Shown here: positions 25,222 through 33,511 of the stretch, piece by piece | How positions within the stretch are numbered: the first letter of the stretch is position 1 | Layout of the letters: each line of letters opens with the position of its first letter | Source of the DNA: Bradyrhizobium sp. PSBB068 | GTDB lineage: Bacteria; Pseudomonadota; Alphaproteobacteria; Rhizobiales; Xanthobacteraceae | Assembly: GCA_016839165.1 (NCBI GenBank) | Contig: CP069300.1 | Span: 7,473,888 to 7,537,887, forward strand | Direction of reading: 5' to 3' | Length of the DNA stretch: 64,000 nt | Notes under the pieces: generated by a model | Told to the model about the DNA's origin: nothing | Seen by the model: only the letters and a program-made list of their open reading frames with translations | Databases searched by the model: none | Program-made: the position numbers and the translations under genes

Positions 25222-25938
25222 ATGCGGACCGCTTTCATCATGCTCGTCGGGGCGACGGCGTTCGGCATGCCCGCCGCCGTCGCTCACGCCCAGACCGCGC
25301 GGATCGACCTGCACGCGCCGAGCGATCCCTATGCCGGTCTCATTGCGGAGGCGGCGCAACGCTTCGGCATTCCGGCGGCGTGGATACGGGCGATCATGCG
25401 AGTCGAGAGCCGCGGCGATCGGCGCTCAATCTCGCCCAAGGGGGCGATCGGCTTGATGCAGCTCATGCCCGACACCTGGGCGGCGCTGCGCGCTCGGTAC
25501 GGCCTTGGTCGCGATCCGTTTGATGCCCACGACAACATCCTGGCGGGCGCGGCCTTCCTGCGCGAAATGCACGACCGCTACGGATCGCCGGGCTTCCTCG
25601 CGGCATACAATGCGGGGCCTGGTCGATACGAAGACTATCGTGATCGGCATCGGCCCCTACCGCCCGAGACCGTCGCTTACGTCGCCGCGCTCATCCCTTT
25701 TGTCGGGGCCGGCGCGATCGATGGGCCTGTTCTCGTGGCGGCCTCCGATCCGTCGTCCTGGACGCAAGCGCCGCTGTTCATAACGCGGCCGGCAAGCGCT
25801 GAACCCGCTGATCGCACGTCGGCCAAGCAGCCTCCGAGCGACACGCCGGCCGTCGTCGCGGTGCGCGATCTCTCCGCCATCGCGCCGCAGTCCACGGGTC
25901 TGTTCGTCTCAGTTGCAGCAGCGGGACCGAAGCCATGA
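25222..25938 (+). CDS. Lytic transglycosylase, VirB1-like
   Basis: 238 residues. Signal peptide (MRTAFIMLVGATAFGMPAAVAHA) and a soluble lytic transglycosylase domain: IMRVESRGDRRSISPKGAIGLMQLMPDTW with the catalytic Glu in VES, then LREMHDRYGSPGFLAAYNAGPGRYEDY. It would act in the periplasm, opening peptidoglycan for the type IV secretion channel. Placed just before the relaxase, as in related ICEs. The C-terminal about 70 residues are Pro/Ala-rich and probably disordered. Confidence 0.9.
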   Translation: MRTAFIMLVGATAFGMPAAVAHAQTARIDLHAPSDPYAGLIAEAAQRFGIPAAWIRAIMRVESRGDRRSISPKGAIGLMQLMPDTWAALRARYGLGRDPFDAHDNILAGAAFLREMHDRYGSPGFLAAYNAGPGRYEDYRDRHRPLPPETVAYVAALIPFVGAGAIDGPVLVAASDPSSWTQAPLFITRPASAEPADRTSAKQPPSDTPAVVAVRDLSAIAPQSTGLFVSVAAAGPKP

Positions 25939-26292
25939 CGGTGCTACTCCCCCGCAATCACGCCGCGCTCTTGCTTCGACCCGCATGCGCCTTCCTTGGC
26001 GTCGCGACGATGTTCGGGGTCTCGCTAGGCTATCTCGAGGCTCTCGGATGCGAATTCGCAGGCTGGCGCGGCGCAGCGTCCTTCCGGGAAGGAGGAAGGG
26101 CGGACAGGGGAGGCGTGCAGGAACCGACCGACAGAGGGCCAGATAAAAGGCCGCAAGGTGCGGCTCTGTCGGTCGGTTGTTTTTGCTTGTGTTTTTCGTT
26201 GATCGCGCAACGTGAGGCTCTGGAACGCACGGTGCGCGGCGCCGTCAACGCATTGCCCATCCTCTGTTTTTCGCACATTGCCGGGGCCGGCG
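25939..26292. other. Non-coding region upstream of the relaxase
   Basis: A frame from ATG 25935 (TGATG-type overlap with the transglycosylase gene) runs 121 codons to 26300 and starts with a hydrophobic segment, but it passes through the 15-bp inverted repeat at 26122-26178 and degenerates after about 45 residues. It may be a remnant of a small membrane protein. The rest holds a purine-rich stretch (26085-26115), the inverted repeat and a T-rich stretch. This is the expected place for oriT. Confidence 0.45.
26122..26178. other. 15-bp perfect inverted repeat, candidate oriT element
   Basis: AACCGACCGACAGAG (26122-26136) and CTCTGTCGGTCGGTT (26164-26178) are perfectly complementary, separated by 27 bp, and followed by gtttttgcttgtgttttt. 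Long inverted repeats beside a nic site just upstream of the relaxase gene are typical of oriT. The T-rich tail means a rightward intrinsic terminator for the traF operon is an equally simple reading. No nic sequence could be assigned. Confidence 0.5.
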
Positions 26293-28032
26293 ATGGCTGA
26301 GGAGAACGACTTCCAGCCTCGGCCAGGCCGCATCCGCTCTTCGCGCAGTCAGCGGGCCAAGCCTTTCATCGCCCAGGCGCTCGCCGCCGCCCAGCGCGCC
26401 GGCGGCGGCGTATCGCGGCAAGGTCTGCTCAGAAGCTCCAGCCGCTCGACCTTCGGCCGCGGCCGTATCGCCGCTGTCCGGGCGAACCATCTGCTGACGA
26501 GCCGCTCGCGCCTAGTGACGGTGAAGGCCCGCGTCGTGCGCCACACCGCCCGGGCGGCGACGCTCGGCGCTCATCTCGGCTACCTCCGGCGCGAGGGCGT
26601 CACCCGGGACGGGGAGAAGGCGCGGCTGTTCGGGCCGGAGACCGAGGACGCCGACCCCCAGGCCTTCGCCGAACGGTGCGAAAAGGATCGGCATCATTTC
26701 CGTTTCATCGTCTCACCCGAGGACGCGCCGGAGATGGCCGACCTCAAGGGCTATGCCCGCGAGCTGGTCGGCCAGATGGAGAAGGACCTCGGCACCAAGC
26801 TCGATTGGGTCGCCGTCGATCACTGGAACACGCAGCACCCGCACGTCCACATTATCGTGCGCGGCGTTGCCGAGGACGGCCAGGACCTCGTCATCTCCCG
26901 CGACTACATCAAGGAGGGCATGCGCGCTCGCGCCCAGGATCTGGTCACGCGGGAGCTAGGGCTGCGTAGCGACCTCGTTATCCACCAAACGCTCGAGCGT
27001 CAGGTCGAAACCGAGCGCTGGACCCAGCTCGACCGGCAGCTCGTCCGTGACGGCGGCCGACATGGCGTCATCGACGTTGCACTCTCTCCGGGCCAGGAGC
27101 CGGATCCGTTCCATTCACTGAAGGTCGGCCGCCTGCGGCATCTGGAGAGCCTCGGTCTCGCCCATCAGATCGGAGCCGGCCAGTGGACGATGGACGAGGC
27201 GGCCGAAACCACGCTCCGTGAACTCGGCGAGCGCGGCGACATCATCAAGCGGATTCATCGGGGCTTACGAGGACGCGGTATCGAGCGCGCGGCCGCGAGC
27301 TATGTGCTCGCCGGCGAGAGCCTCGACGTGCCCGTCATCGGTCGTCTCGTTGATCGTGGGCTCGACGACGAGTTGAAAGGCACCGCCTATGCGGTCATCG
27401 ACGGCGTCGACGGCCGCACCCACCACATCAAATTCCCCGACCTCGACGCCACCGGCGACAGCGCGCCCGGCTCGATCGTCGAGCTGAGGAAGTTCGACGA
27501 CGCGCAAGGGCGTCGCCGCGTCGCGCTCGCCGTGCGGTCGGACCTCGCCATCGAGGATCAGGTGACCGCCAGCGGCGCGACTTGGCTCGACCGCCAAGCG
27601 GTCTCGCGTGATCCGGTCGACCTTAGCCAGACGGGCTTCGGCGCCGAGGTCCGCGATGCGCAGGAGCGGCGGGCCGACCAGCTCATCGAGCAGGGGCTGG
27701 CCGAGCGACAGACGCGGGGCATCACCTTCTCCCAGGGCCTGATCGGCACGCTCCGCCGTCGGGAAATCGAAGCCTTGGGCGAGCGGCTTGCGGCCGAGAC
27801 AGGCCAGACCTTCAACCAGGCCGCCTCCGGCGAGTACGTCGCCGGATCATACCGTCAGCGCTTCGCGCTCGCCTCCGGCCGCTTCGCCATGATCGATAAC
27901 GGCCTTGGCTTCCAGCTCGTGCCCTGGACCCCGTCGCTTGAGAAACAGCTCGGCCGCCACGTCTCCGGCGTCGCCCGCGATGATGGCGGCGTCGACTGGG
28001 GCTTCGGCCGCAATCGGGGGCTCGGCCTGTGA
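26293..28032 (+). CDS. rlxS: Relaxase with DUF3363 domain, RlxS-like
   Basis: 579 residues from ATG 26293; the frame is open further upstream but that part is oriT-like DNA. A basic N terminus is followed by the relaxase core with the metal-binding motif HPHVH (182-186) in DHWNTQHPHVHIIVRG, then the DUF3363 region. This is the relaxase type of ICEMlSymR7A (RlxS) and many alphaproteobacterial ICEs; it nicks oriT and pilots the strand into the secretion channel. The stop overlaps a GTG in frame with traG. Confidence 0.9.
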   Translation: MAEENDFQPRPGRIRSSRSQRAKPFIAQALAAAQRAGGGVSRQGLLRSSSRSTFGRGRIAAVRANHLLTSRSRLVTVKARVVRHTARAATLGAHLGYLRREGVTRDGEKARLFGPETEDADPQAFAERCEKDRHHFRFIVSPEDAPEMADLKGYARELVGQMEKDLGTKLDWVAVDHWNTQHPHVHIIVRGVAEDGQDLVISRDYIKEGMRARAQDLVTRELGLRSDLVIHQTLERQVETERWTQLDRQLVRDGGRHGVIDVALSPGQEPDPFHSLKVGRLRHLESLGLAHQIGAGQWTMDEAAETTLRELGERGDIIKRIHRGLRGRGIERAAASYVLAGESLDVPVIGRLVDRGLDDELKGTAYAVIDGVDGRTHHIKFPDLDATGDSAPGSIVELRKFDDAQGRRRVALAVRSDLAIEDQVTASGATWLDRQAVSRDPVDLSQTGFGAEVRDAQERRADQLIEQGLAERQTRGITFSQGLIGTLRRREIEALGERLAAETGQTFNQAASGEYVAGSYRQRFALASGRFAMIDNGLGFQLVPWTPSLEKQLGRHVSGVARDDGGVDWGFGRNRGLGL

Positions 28033-28073
28033 GCGGACACTCTCATCACAGATCTCAGGAAAGGACGGCCGGC

Positions 28074-30056
28074 ATGTCGGCGACGAAGATACTCTGGGGC
28101 CAGGTCATCACCGTCTTCGGGATCGTCCTCTTGACGATCTGGACCGCGACGGAATGGACCGCCTGGCGGCTCGGCTTTCAGCCCGAACTCGGCCGTCCCT
28201 GGTTCGAGATCCTGCACTTCCCGTTCTACCTGCCACCGGCCTTCTTCTGGTGGTGGTACGCCTACGACGCCTACGCTCCCTCGATCTTCATCGAGGGCGC
28301 CTATATCTCGGCGTCGGGCGGGATCATCGCCGCGGCCGTCGCCATTGGCATGTCGGTCTGGCGGGCTCGCGAAGCGAAGAATGCCGAGACCTACGGCTCC
28401 GCACGATGGGCGCAGCAACAAGAGATCGAGGAGGCCGGCTTGCTCGGTCCCGATGGCGTTGTGCTCGGCCGCTATCAACGCAGCTATCTCCGCCACGACG
28501 GCCCCGAGCATGTGCTGTGCTTCGCGCCGACCCGGAGCGGCAAGGGTGTGGGCCTCGTCATCCCTTCGCTGCTGACCTGGCCGGGTTCGGCGATCGTCCA
28601 CGACATCAAGGGCGAGAACTGGCAGCTCACCGCCGGCTTCCGCGCCCAGCACGGTCGCGTGCTGCTGTTCGATCCGACCAACGCCAGGTCGTCGGCCTAC
28701 AATCCGCTCCTTGAGGTGCGCCGTGGCGAGTGGGAGGTGCGCGACGTTCAGAACATCGCCGACATCCTGGTCGACCCCGAAGGCAGTCTCGAGAAGCGGA
28801 ACCATTGGGAGAAAACTAGCCACGCGCTGCTGGTCGGCGCGATCCTTCACGTTCTCTATGCCGAGGAGGACAAGACCCTTGCCGGCGTCGCTTCCTTCCT
28901 GTCCGACCCCAAGCGACCGATCGAGTCGACGCTCTCGGCCATGATGCGGACGCCGCATCTCGGTGAGGCCGGCGTCCACCCTGTTGTCGCCTCCGCCGCG
29001 CGCGAGCTGCTGAACAAGTCCGGCAACGAGCGATCCGGCGTGCTGAGCACGGCGATGTCGTTTCTCGGCCTCTACCGCGATCCCGTGGTCGCCGAGGTGA
29101 CGCGACGCTGCGACTGGCGGATCGGCGACATCGTGGCCGCCGATCGGCCGACGACGCTCTACCTCGTCGTGCCGCCGTCAGACATCAACCGGACCAAGCC
29201 GCTGATCCGCCTGATCCTCAATCAAGTCGGCCGGCGACTGACGGAGGACCTGCTGGCCAAAGCCGGGCGACGCCGGCTTCTCCTGATGCTGGATGAGTTC
29301 CCGGCGCTCGGTCGCCTCGACTTCTTCGAGTCCGCGCTCGCCTTCATGGCGGGCTACGGCATCAAGAGCTTTCTCATCGCCCAGTCGCTGAACCAGATCG
29401 AGAAGGCCTACGGCCCGAACAACTCGATCCTCGACAACTGCCATGTCCGGGTGAGCTTCGCGACCAATGACGAGCGGACCGCCAAGCGGGTGAGCGATGC
29501 GCTCGGCACCGCGACCGAGATGAAGGCGATGAAGAACTATGCCGGGAGCCGGTTGTCGCCCTGGCTCGGGCATCTCATGGTCTCCCGCTCGGAAACGGCG
29601 CGTCCCTTGCTGACGCCCGGCGAGGTCATGCAGCTCCCGCCCACCGACGAGATCGTAATGGTGTCGGGCGCCCATCCGATCCGGGCGAAGAAGGCCCGCT
29701 ACTATGAGGACGGACGCTTCCAGGAGCGGATCGTGGCGCCGCCCGTCCCGGCGCGGCCGAAGGAGGGCCGTCCCGACGACTGGAGTTCGTATCCGCTGCC
29801 TCCTCGCCCTCCGGCGTCGGTGGCGGCCGAAGGTGATGACGCCGACGACGAGGATCCGAAGAACGCCGATCGGCGGAAGCAGCCGGAGCTCAGCCAAGGA
29901 ACCGTCGAGAAGCAGGCGCCGATCGAGAATGAGTTCGCGCTCGATCCGGTCGACGACATGGAGGAGGAGGCGCCGCGGATCGGTCGCATGAACGATCTCA
30001 TGCAGGGTATCGCGCGGCAGGCGTCGCTCGATCCGGGCGACGACCTCGGCATGTGA
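28074..30056 (+). CDS. traG: Type IV coupling protein TraG/VirD4
   Basis: 660 residues from ATG 28074 (SD aggaaagg); an in-frame GTG at 28029 overlapping the relaxase stop is the alternative. Two N-terminal membrane segments (ITVFGIVLLTIWTATEW, FYLPPAFFWWWYAY plus GIIAAAVAIGMSVW), Walker A PTRSGKG (152-158) and Walker B LLLMLDEFPALGRLDFFESALAFMAGYG. It links the relaxosome to the Trb channel at the inner membrane. The acidic C-terminal tail (VDDMEEEAPRIGRMNDLMQG) is usual for the family. Confidence 0.95.
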   Translation: MSATKILWGQVITVFGIVLLTIWTATEWTAWRLGFQPELGRPWFEILHFPFYLPPAFFWWWYAYDAYAPSIFIEGAYISASGGIIAAAVAIGMSVWRAREAKNAETYGSARWAQQQEIEEAGLLGPDGVVLGRYQRSYLRHDGPEHVLCFAPTRSGKGVGLVIPSLLTWPGSAIVHDIKGENWQLTAGFRAQHGRVLLFDPTNARSSAYNPLLEVRRGEWEVRDVQNIADILVDPEGSLEKRNHWEKTSHALLVGAILHVLYAEEDKTLAGVASFLSDPKRPIESTLSAMMRTPHLGEAGVHPVVASAARELLNKSGNERSGVLSTAMSFLGLYRDPVVAEVTRRCDWRIGDIVAADRPTTLYLVVPPSDINRTKPLIRLILNQVGRRLTEDLLAKAGRRRLLLMLDEFPALGRLDFFESALAFMAGYGIKSFLIAQSLNQIEKAYGPNNSILDNCHVRVSFATNDERTAKRVSDALGTATEMKAMKNYAGSRLSPWLGHLMVSRSETARPLLTPGEVMQLPPTDEIVMVSGAHPIRAKKARYYEDGRFQERIVAPPVPARPKEGRPDDWSSYPLPPRPPASVAAEGDDADDEDPKNADRRKQPELSQGTVEKQAPIENEFALDPVDDMEEEAPRIGRMNDLMQGIARQASLDPGDDLGM

Positions 30057-30069
30057 GGCGCGCATAGCC

Positions 30070-30510
30070 ATGTCGAAGAAGAAGGCTCAGCTCTCCGTCT
30101 ATCTCGACGCGGATGTGATGCAGTCCCTGTCGGCCTATGCGGCGCGGCGAGAGCAATCGATGTCGCTCATCGCCGAAGCCGCCATCGCTTCGTTTTTGTC
30201 GCCGGACGCGGACGAACGGCGGGAAGCAGCCATCGCCAAGCGGCTCGACCAGCAGGATCGCCGCTTGGCGCGCCTCGAGCGTGACATAGGCATCAGCGTC
30301 GAGACGCTGGCCCTATTCATCCGCTTCTGGCTCAACACCACACCGCCGCTTCCCGAACCGGCCGCGAAGGCTGCGCGGGCACAAGCCGGCGCACGATACG
30401 ATAATTTCGTCGCCGCGTTGGGAAGGAGACTCAATGAAGGTCCGAAGTTGAGGCAAGAGATTCCGGAAGATCGTGCGCCTACTTCACAAAATTCCGTCGA
30501 ACCTGTTTGA
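30070..30510 (+). CDS. CopG-like ribbon-helix-helix protein
   Basis: 146 residues. An N-terminal ribbon-helix-helix (AQLSVYLDADVMQSLSAYAARREQSMSLIAEAAIASFL) is followed by a coiled-coil-like stretch (EAAIAKRLDQQDRRLARLERDIG) and a hydrophobic helix (ETLALFIRFWLNTTPP). This gene normally lies directly between traG and trbB in such elements and may belong to the relaxosome or regulate trb. Here the mer cassette begins about 100 bp after it. Confidence 0.8.
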   Translation: MSKKKAQLSVYLDADVMQSLSAYAARREQSMSLIAEAAIASFLSPDADERREAAIAKRLDQQDRRLARLERDIGISVETLALFIRFWLNTTPPLPEPAAKAARAQAGARYDNFVAALGRRLNEGPKLRQEIPEDRAPTSQNSVEPV

Positions 30511-30613
30511 GAACAAGCGACGGCGTAAGACAAGTGTGAAATCTCTTCTCCGACTCCTACCGCCCGTGACTGCTCTGGCGTCCGCTCTTCTCGGATTGGT
30601 TGCTGCTGCGAAT

Positions 30614-32044
30614 TCAACCCGCGCAGCATGAGAGTTTCGCCACTTCCTTGTCGAAGGCGAGCGCGGCGAGCTTCAGCCCCTCCACGGTGGTCAGGTAGGG
30701 GAAGATCGTTTCCGCGATATCGCGCACCGTCAGGCCGCCGCGGATCGCCATAACGGCCGTCTGGATGCTGTCCGCGCCCTCGGGGGCGAGGACATGCGCG
30801 CCGATGAGCTTGTCGCTGCCGGCGTCCGCCACAAGCTTGATGAGCCCGCGCGTATCGCGCGCGGCGAGCGCGCGTGGAACCTGATCGAGCGTAATCGTCG
30901 AAACGCGCGTCGTGTAGCCCGCCGCCCGCGCGGCCGCCTCCGTCAGCCCGACGCTCGCGACCTGCGGATCGGTGAACACGATGGCCGGCATGGCGGAATT
31001 GTCATAGGCGAGGCTGTCGCCGTTGAGCGCGTTTTTCGCCGCGAGCTTGGCGCCATAGGCGGCCATGTAGACGAATTCGTCCCGCCCCGTGACGTCGCCC
31101 GCCGCATAGACGCTCGGACGGCTGGTGCGCATGCGATCGTCGACGACGATGGCGCCGTTCGGCGTCAGCTTGACGCCGAGTTCGGCGAGGCCAAGACCCT
31201 CGGTGTTCGGCGCGCGCCCCGCCGCGCACAGCACCTTCTCCGCCTCGATGGTCGCCTCGCGGCCGTCGCGGACGAGCGCCAGCGCGACCCCTGTCTCCGT
31301 CTTGCGGATCGAGCGATAGGCGACGCCGGAGACGACCTCGACGCCCTCGTCGGCGAAGAAGCGCGTCAGCGCGATGCTGATCTCCGGCTCCGCTTCGGGC
31401 AGCAGCCGCGAACGGCAGACGAGCGTCACCCTGACGCCTGCGCGCGCGAACATCTGCGCCAGCTCCGCGCCGATGTAGCCACCGCCGATCACCAGAAGCG
31501 AGCTTGGCAGCTCCGCGAGTTCGAGCGCGGTCGTGCTCGTCAGATAGGGCACGGACTCGATCCCCGCGATCGCCGGAACGCCCGGCCGGGCGCCGGTGGC
31601 GACGATGATCCGCTCGGCGACGAGGCGCGCGGCGGCGACCTCGACGCCGCCTTCGACCAGCTTCGCCGTTCCCTCGCGATAGGCGATGTTGTTATAGGCC
31701 GGCAACAGGTCGACGTATTTGGCCTGCCGCAGGGCAGAGACCAACTCGTCCTTCTGCCTGACGGTCGCGCGCCAGTCACGGACCTCGGCGTGGGCGGAAA
31801 CGCCCCCGAACCGCGCCGCGGCGCGCGCATTGTGCAAAGTCTCGGCCGCGCGGATCAGCGCCTTCGACGGCACGCAGCCGATATTGACGCAAGTGCCGCC
31901 GATCGTGCCAGCCCCGATCAGCGCCACCTGCGCGCCTTGCTCGGCGGCAGTGATCGCGGCCGAAAATCCTGCCGATCCGGCGCCGACGACGACAAGGTCG
32001 TAACAGTCGGATTCCTTCGCCTTCGGCGTGCAGTAATCGCTCAT
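30614..32044 (-). CDS. merA: Mercuric reductase
   Basis: 476 residues from the ATG at 32044. FAD-binding GAGSAGFSAA, redox-active GGTCVNIGCVPSK with Cys52 and Cys57, NAD(P)-binding VIGGGYIGAELAQ, and the C-terminal Cys pair CCAG (473-474) that hands Hg(II) to the active site. It reduces Hg(II) to volatile Hg(0) in the cytoplasm. The N-terminal heavy-metal-binding domain found in Tn501-type MerA is absent, as in many short MerA proteins. Last gene of the merT-merP-merA operon; its frame is open further upstream through merP, which is not coding for MerA. Confidence 0.95.
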   Translation of the reverse strand: MSDYCTPKAKESDCYDLVVVGAGSAGFSAAITAAEQGAQVALIGAGTIGGTCVNIGCVPSKALIRAAETLHNARAAARFGGVSAHAEVRDWRATVRQKDELVSALRQAKYVDLLPAYNNIAYREGTAKLVEGGVEVAAARLVAERIIVATGARPGVPAIAGIESVPYLTSTTALELAELPSSLLVIGGGYIGAELAQMFARAGVRVTLVCRSRLLPEAEPEISIALTRFFADEGVEVVSGVAYRSIRKTETGVALALVRDGREATIEAEKVLCAAGRAPNTEGLGLAELGVKLTPNGAIVVDDRMRTSRPSVYAAGDVTGRDEFVYMAAYGAKLAAKNALNGDSLAYDNSAMPAIVFTDPQVASVGLTEAAARAAGYTTRVSTITLDQVPRALAARDTRGLIKLVADAGSDKLIGAHVLAPEGADSIQTAVMAIRGGLTVRDIAETIFPYLTTVEGLKLAALAFDKEVAKLSCCAG

Positions 32045-32067
32045 GGTTTCGTCTCGGTTTCGCCGCC

Positions 32068-32376
32068 TCAGCCCTTCGTCGACTTGGCGACCTCGGCCGG
32101 ATAGCCGTGATCGGTGGTCGCCTTGATCATCGCGCCCGGCGAGGTGACGGCGGCGTCGTAGGTGACGGTCGCGGTGACGTCGGCCATCGCGTCGGCCTGG
32201 CTGACCGTGACGCCGCTGACGCCTTTGACATGGGCGATCGTGCTCTTGACGATCGGCCCGCACAGCACGCAGCCAGCGTGATGGACATTGAGGACGACGG
32301 TGGCCTGGCCTGCCCAGGCGGCCATCGGGGCCGCGAACAAGCCGAGCGCGGCCAACAATCCAATTCCGTTCTTCAT
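32068..32376 (-). CDS. merP: Periplasmic mercury-binding protein MerP
   Basis: 102 residues. Signal peptide MKNGIGLLAALGLFAAPMAAWAG, then a heavy-metal-associated domain with HHAGCVLCGPIVKSTI, Cys36 and Cys39 forming the CxxC site (the usual MTC-x-x-C context is altered to AGCVLC). It binds Hg(II) in the periplasm and passes it to MerT. It lies between merT and merA. Confidence 0.92.
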   Translation of the reverse strand: MKNGIGLLAALGLFAAPMAAWAGQATVVLNVHHAGCVLCGPIVKSTIAHVKGVSGVTVSQADAMADVTATVTYDAAVTSPGAMIKATTDHGYPAEVAKSTKG

Positions 32377-32405
32377 GCTTCTCTCCATTTGGCGTAGCGG
32401 CGCGC

Positions 32406-32822
32406 TCACAGGAAATGGCGCGCGGCGTAGGGGAACCCGACCGCGATGACGACCAGCGTGATCGCGACAATGAGGCCGATCTTTGCGACGCGATCCGACC
32501 GGGGTGTGGCGCAATACCCGTCGGCGCACGCGACCTGCCGCTTCTTCCGCATCCGCCAGGCGCCAGCACCGATAAAAGCTAGCGAGACGGCGGCGAAAAT
32601 CGGCTGGTAGGGCTCCAGTGCGGTCAGGTTGCCAATCCAGGCGCCGCTGACGCCAGCAAGGAACAGCGCGAAAGGGATGACACAGCACGAAGCCGCGCCC
32701 AGCGCGCCCAATAAGCCGCCGACGGCGAGCCAATGCGACGCTGTCGTGCGCGCGTCCTGCGGCGGAACCGCGATGGCGCTTCCCTCGGACGCACCATGAG
32801 CCGAAGCCGTCGTTTCGCTCAT
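32406..32822 (-). CDS. merT: Mercuric transport protein MerT
   Basis: 138 residues from ATG 32822 (a GTG two codons earlier is possible). Three membrane segments: LAVGGLLGALGAASCCVIPFALFLAG with the vicinal pair Cys46-Cys47, PIFAAVSLAFIGAGAWRM, and IGLIVAITLVVIAVGFPY. A second Cys pair (Cys99, Cys104) lies in the cytoplasmic loop. The N terminus is about 20 residues longer than in Tn501 MerT. It moves Hg(II) into the cell for MerA. Confidence 0.93.
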   Translation of the reverse strand: MSETTASAHGASEGSAIAVPPQDARTTASHWLAVGGLLGALGAASCCVIPFALFLAGVSGAWIGNLTALEPYQPIFAAVSLAFIGAGAWRMRKKRQVACADGYCATPRSDRVAKIGLIVAITLVVIAVGFPYAARHFL

Positions 32823-32863
32823 AGCCACTACACTCCTGTTGCTTCCGAATCCAATCTGCGCCT

Positions 32864-32894
32864 ATCCTGAGGTCTGTAGCGACTACAGGGTCAA
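32864..32894 (-). promoter_or_regulatory. MerR-controlled mer promoter/operator
   Basis: On the minus strand, TTGACC (-35, complement of 32889-32894) and CAGGAT (-10, complement of 32864-32869) are separated by 19 bp, the over-long spacer typical of MerR-activated promoters. The spacer contains the palindrome CTGTAG-TCG-CTACAG (32874-32888). This is the textbook layout for MerR repression and Hg-dependent untwisting. Confidence 0.9.
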
Positions 32895-32905
32895 GGGCAT
32901 TTTTG

Positions 32906-33334
32906 ATGAGCGCCTCGAAGTCATCGAATGGCCTTCAACGCGCAGAGTTGGCCCGGCGGACAGGCGCCAATCTCGAAACCGTCCGATATTACGAAAAGGT
33001 CGGGCTCTTGCCGCCACCACCACGGACCGCCAGCGGTTACCGTAGCTATGATGGCGCCCATGAACGCCGTCTCGGTTTCGTGCTGCGCGCCCGCGAGCTC
33101 GGATTCTCGTTGGAAGAGATACGCGCTCTCTTACGCCTGGCGGACGAACGCGAACAGCCATGCGCGGAAGCGAGCGTCCTCGCCGCGACTCACCTTGCGG
33201 ATGTACGCGCGAAAATCGCCGACTTGAAACGCATGGAGCGCGTGTTGAAGGACGTGGTCGCGCAATGCGGCGATGGCACGCGGCTCGACTGTCCTCTGAT
33301 CGAAACGTTGTTCCGAGAGCGGCTCGCCAAGTAA
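32906..33334 (+). CDS. merR: Mercury-responsive regulator MerR
   Basis: 142 residues from ATG 32906, divergent from merT. MerR HTH (LARRTGANLETVRYYEKVGLLPPPPRTASGYRSY), dimerisation helix, and the three Hg-binding cysteines Cys86, Cys121 and Cys129, spaced as in known MerR proteins. It binds the 19-bp-spacer promoter between merR and merT and controls both directions. The start is 12 bp from the operator -35, so merR is probably self-repressed. Confidence 0.93.
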   Translation: MSASKSSNGLQRAELARRTGANLETVRYYEKVGLLPPPPRTASGYRSYDGAHERRLGFVLRARELGFSLEEIRALLRLADEREQPCAEASVLAATHLADVRAKIADLKRMERVLKDVVAQCGDGTRLDCPLIETLFRERLAK

Positions 33335-33464
33335 GGCCGCGCCGGCTGCCTTGACCGTTACATTCGAATACGCCCCCGCAAGTATTTTTTCTCCGCTCTA
33401 CGCCTGATCGCTACGCCGTGTGAATACTTGTTGAGGCGTCCCATTTCTTGCCTTTTCTAATCAT

Positions 33465-33505
33465 CCCCGTCGCCAATCGCATGTCGCGATTGGCCCAAGA
33501 CGGGG
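33465..33505 (+). promoter_or_regulatory. Nested hairpin over the trbB ribosome-binding site
   Basis: CCCCGTC (33465-33471) pairs with GACGGGG (33499-33505), and inside it GCCAATCGC (33472-33480) pairs with GCGATTGGC (33486-33494) around a 5-nt loop. The right arm GACGGGG contains the only SD-like sequence before the GTG start at 33512, so folding would hide it. An additional CAAGTATT/AATACTTG inverted repeat lies upstream (33379-33386, 33423-33430). Confidence 0.65.
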
Positions 33506-33511
33506 ACGATC

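Noticed and set aside
26212..26292. Earlier start for the relaxase
   Set aside because: This stretch is part of the intergenic oriT-like region and encodes no conserved relaxase sequence; ATG 26293 is better placed.
32045..32569. N-terminal extension of merA frame through merP
   Set aside because: Would translate merP in the wrong frame; the MerA homology begins at the ATG at 32044 and MerP has its own signal peptide and CxxC.
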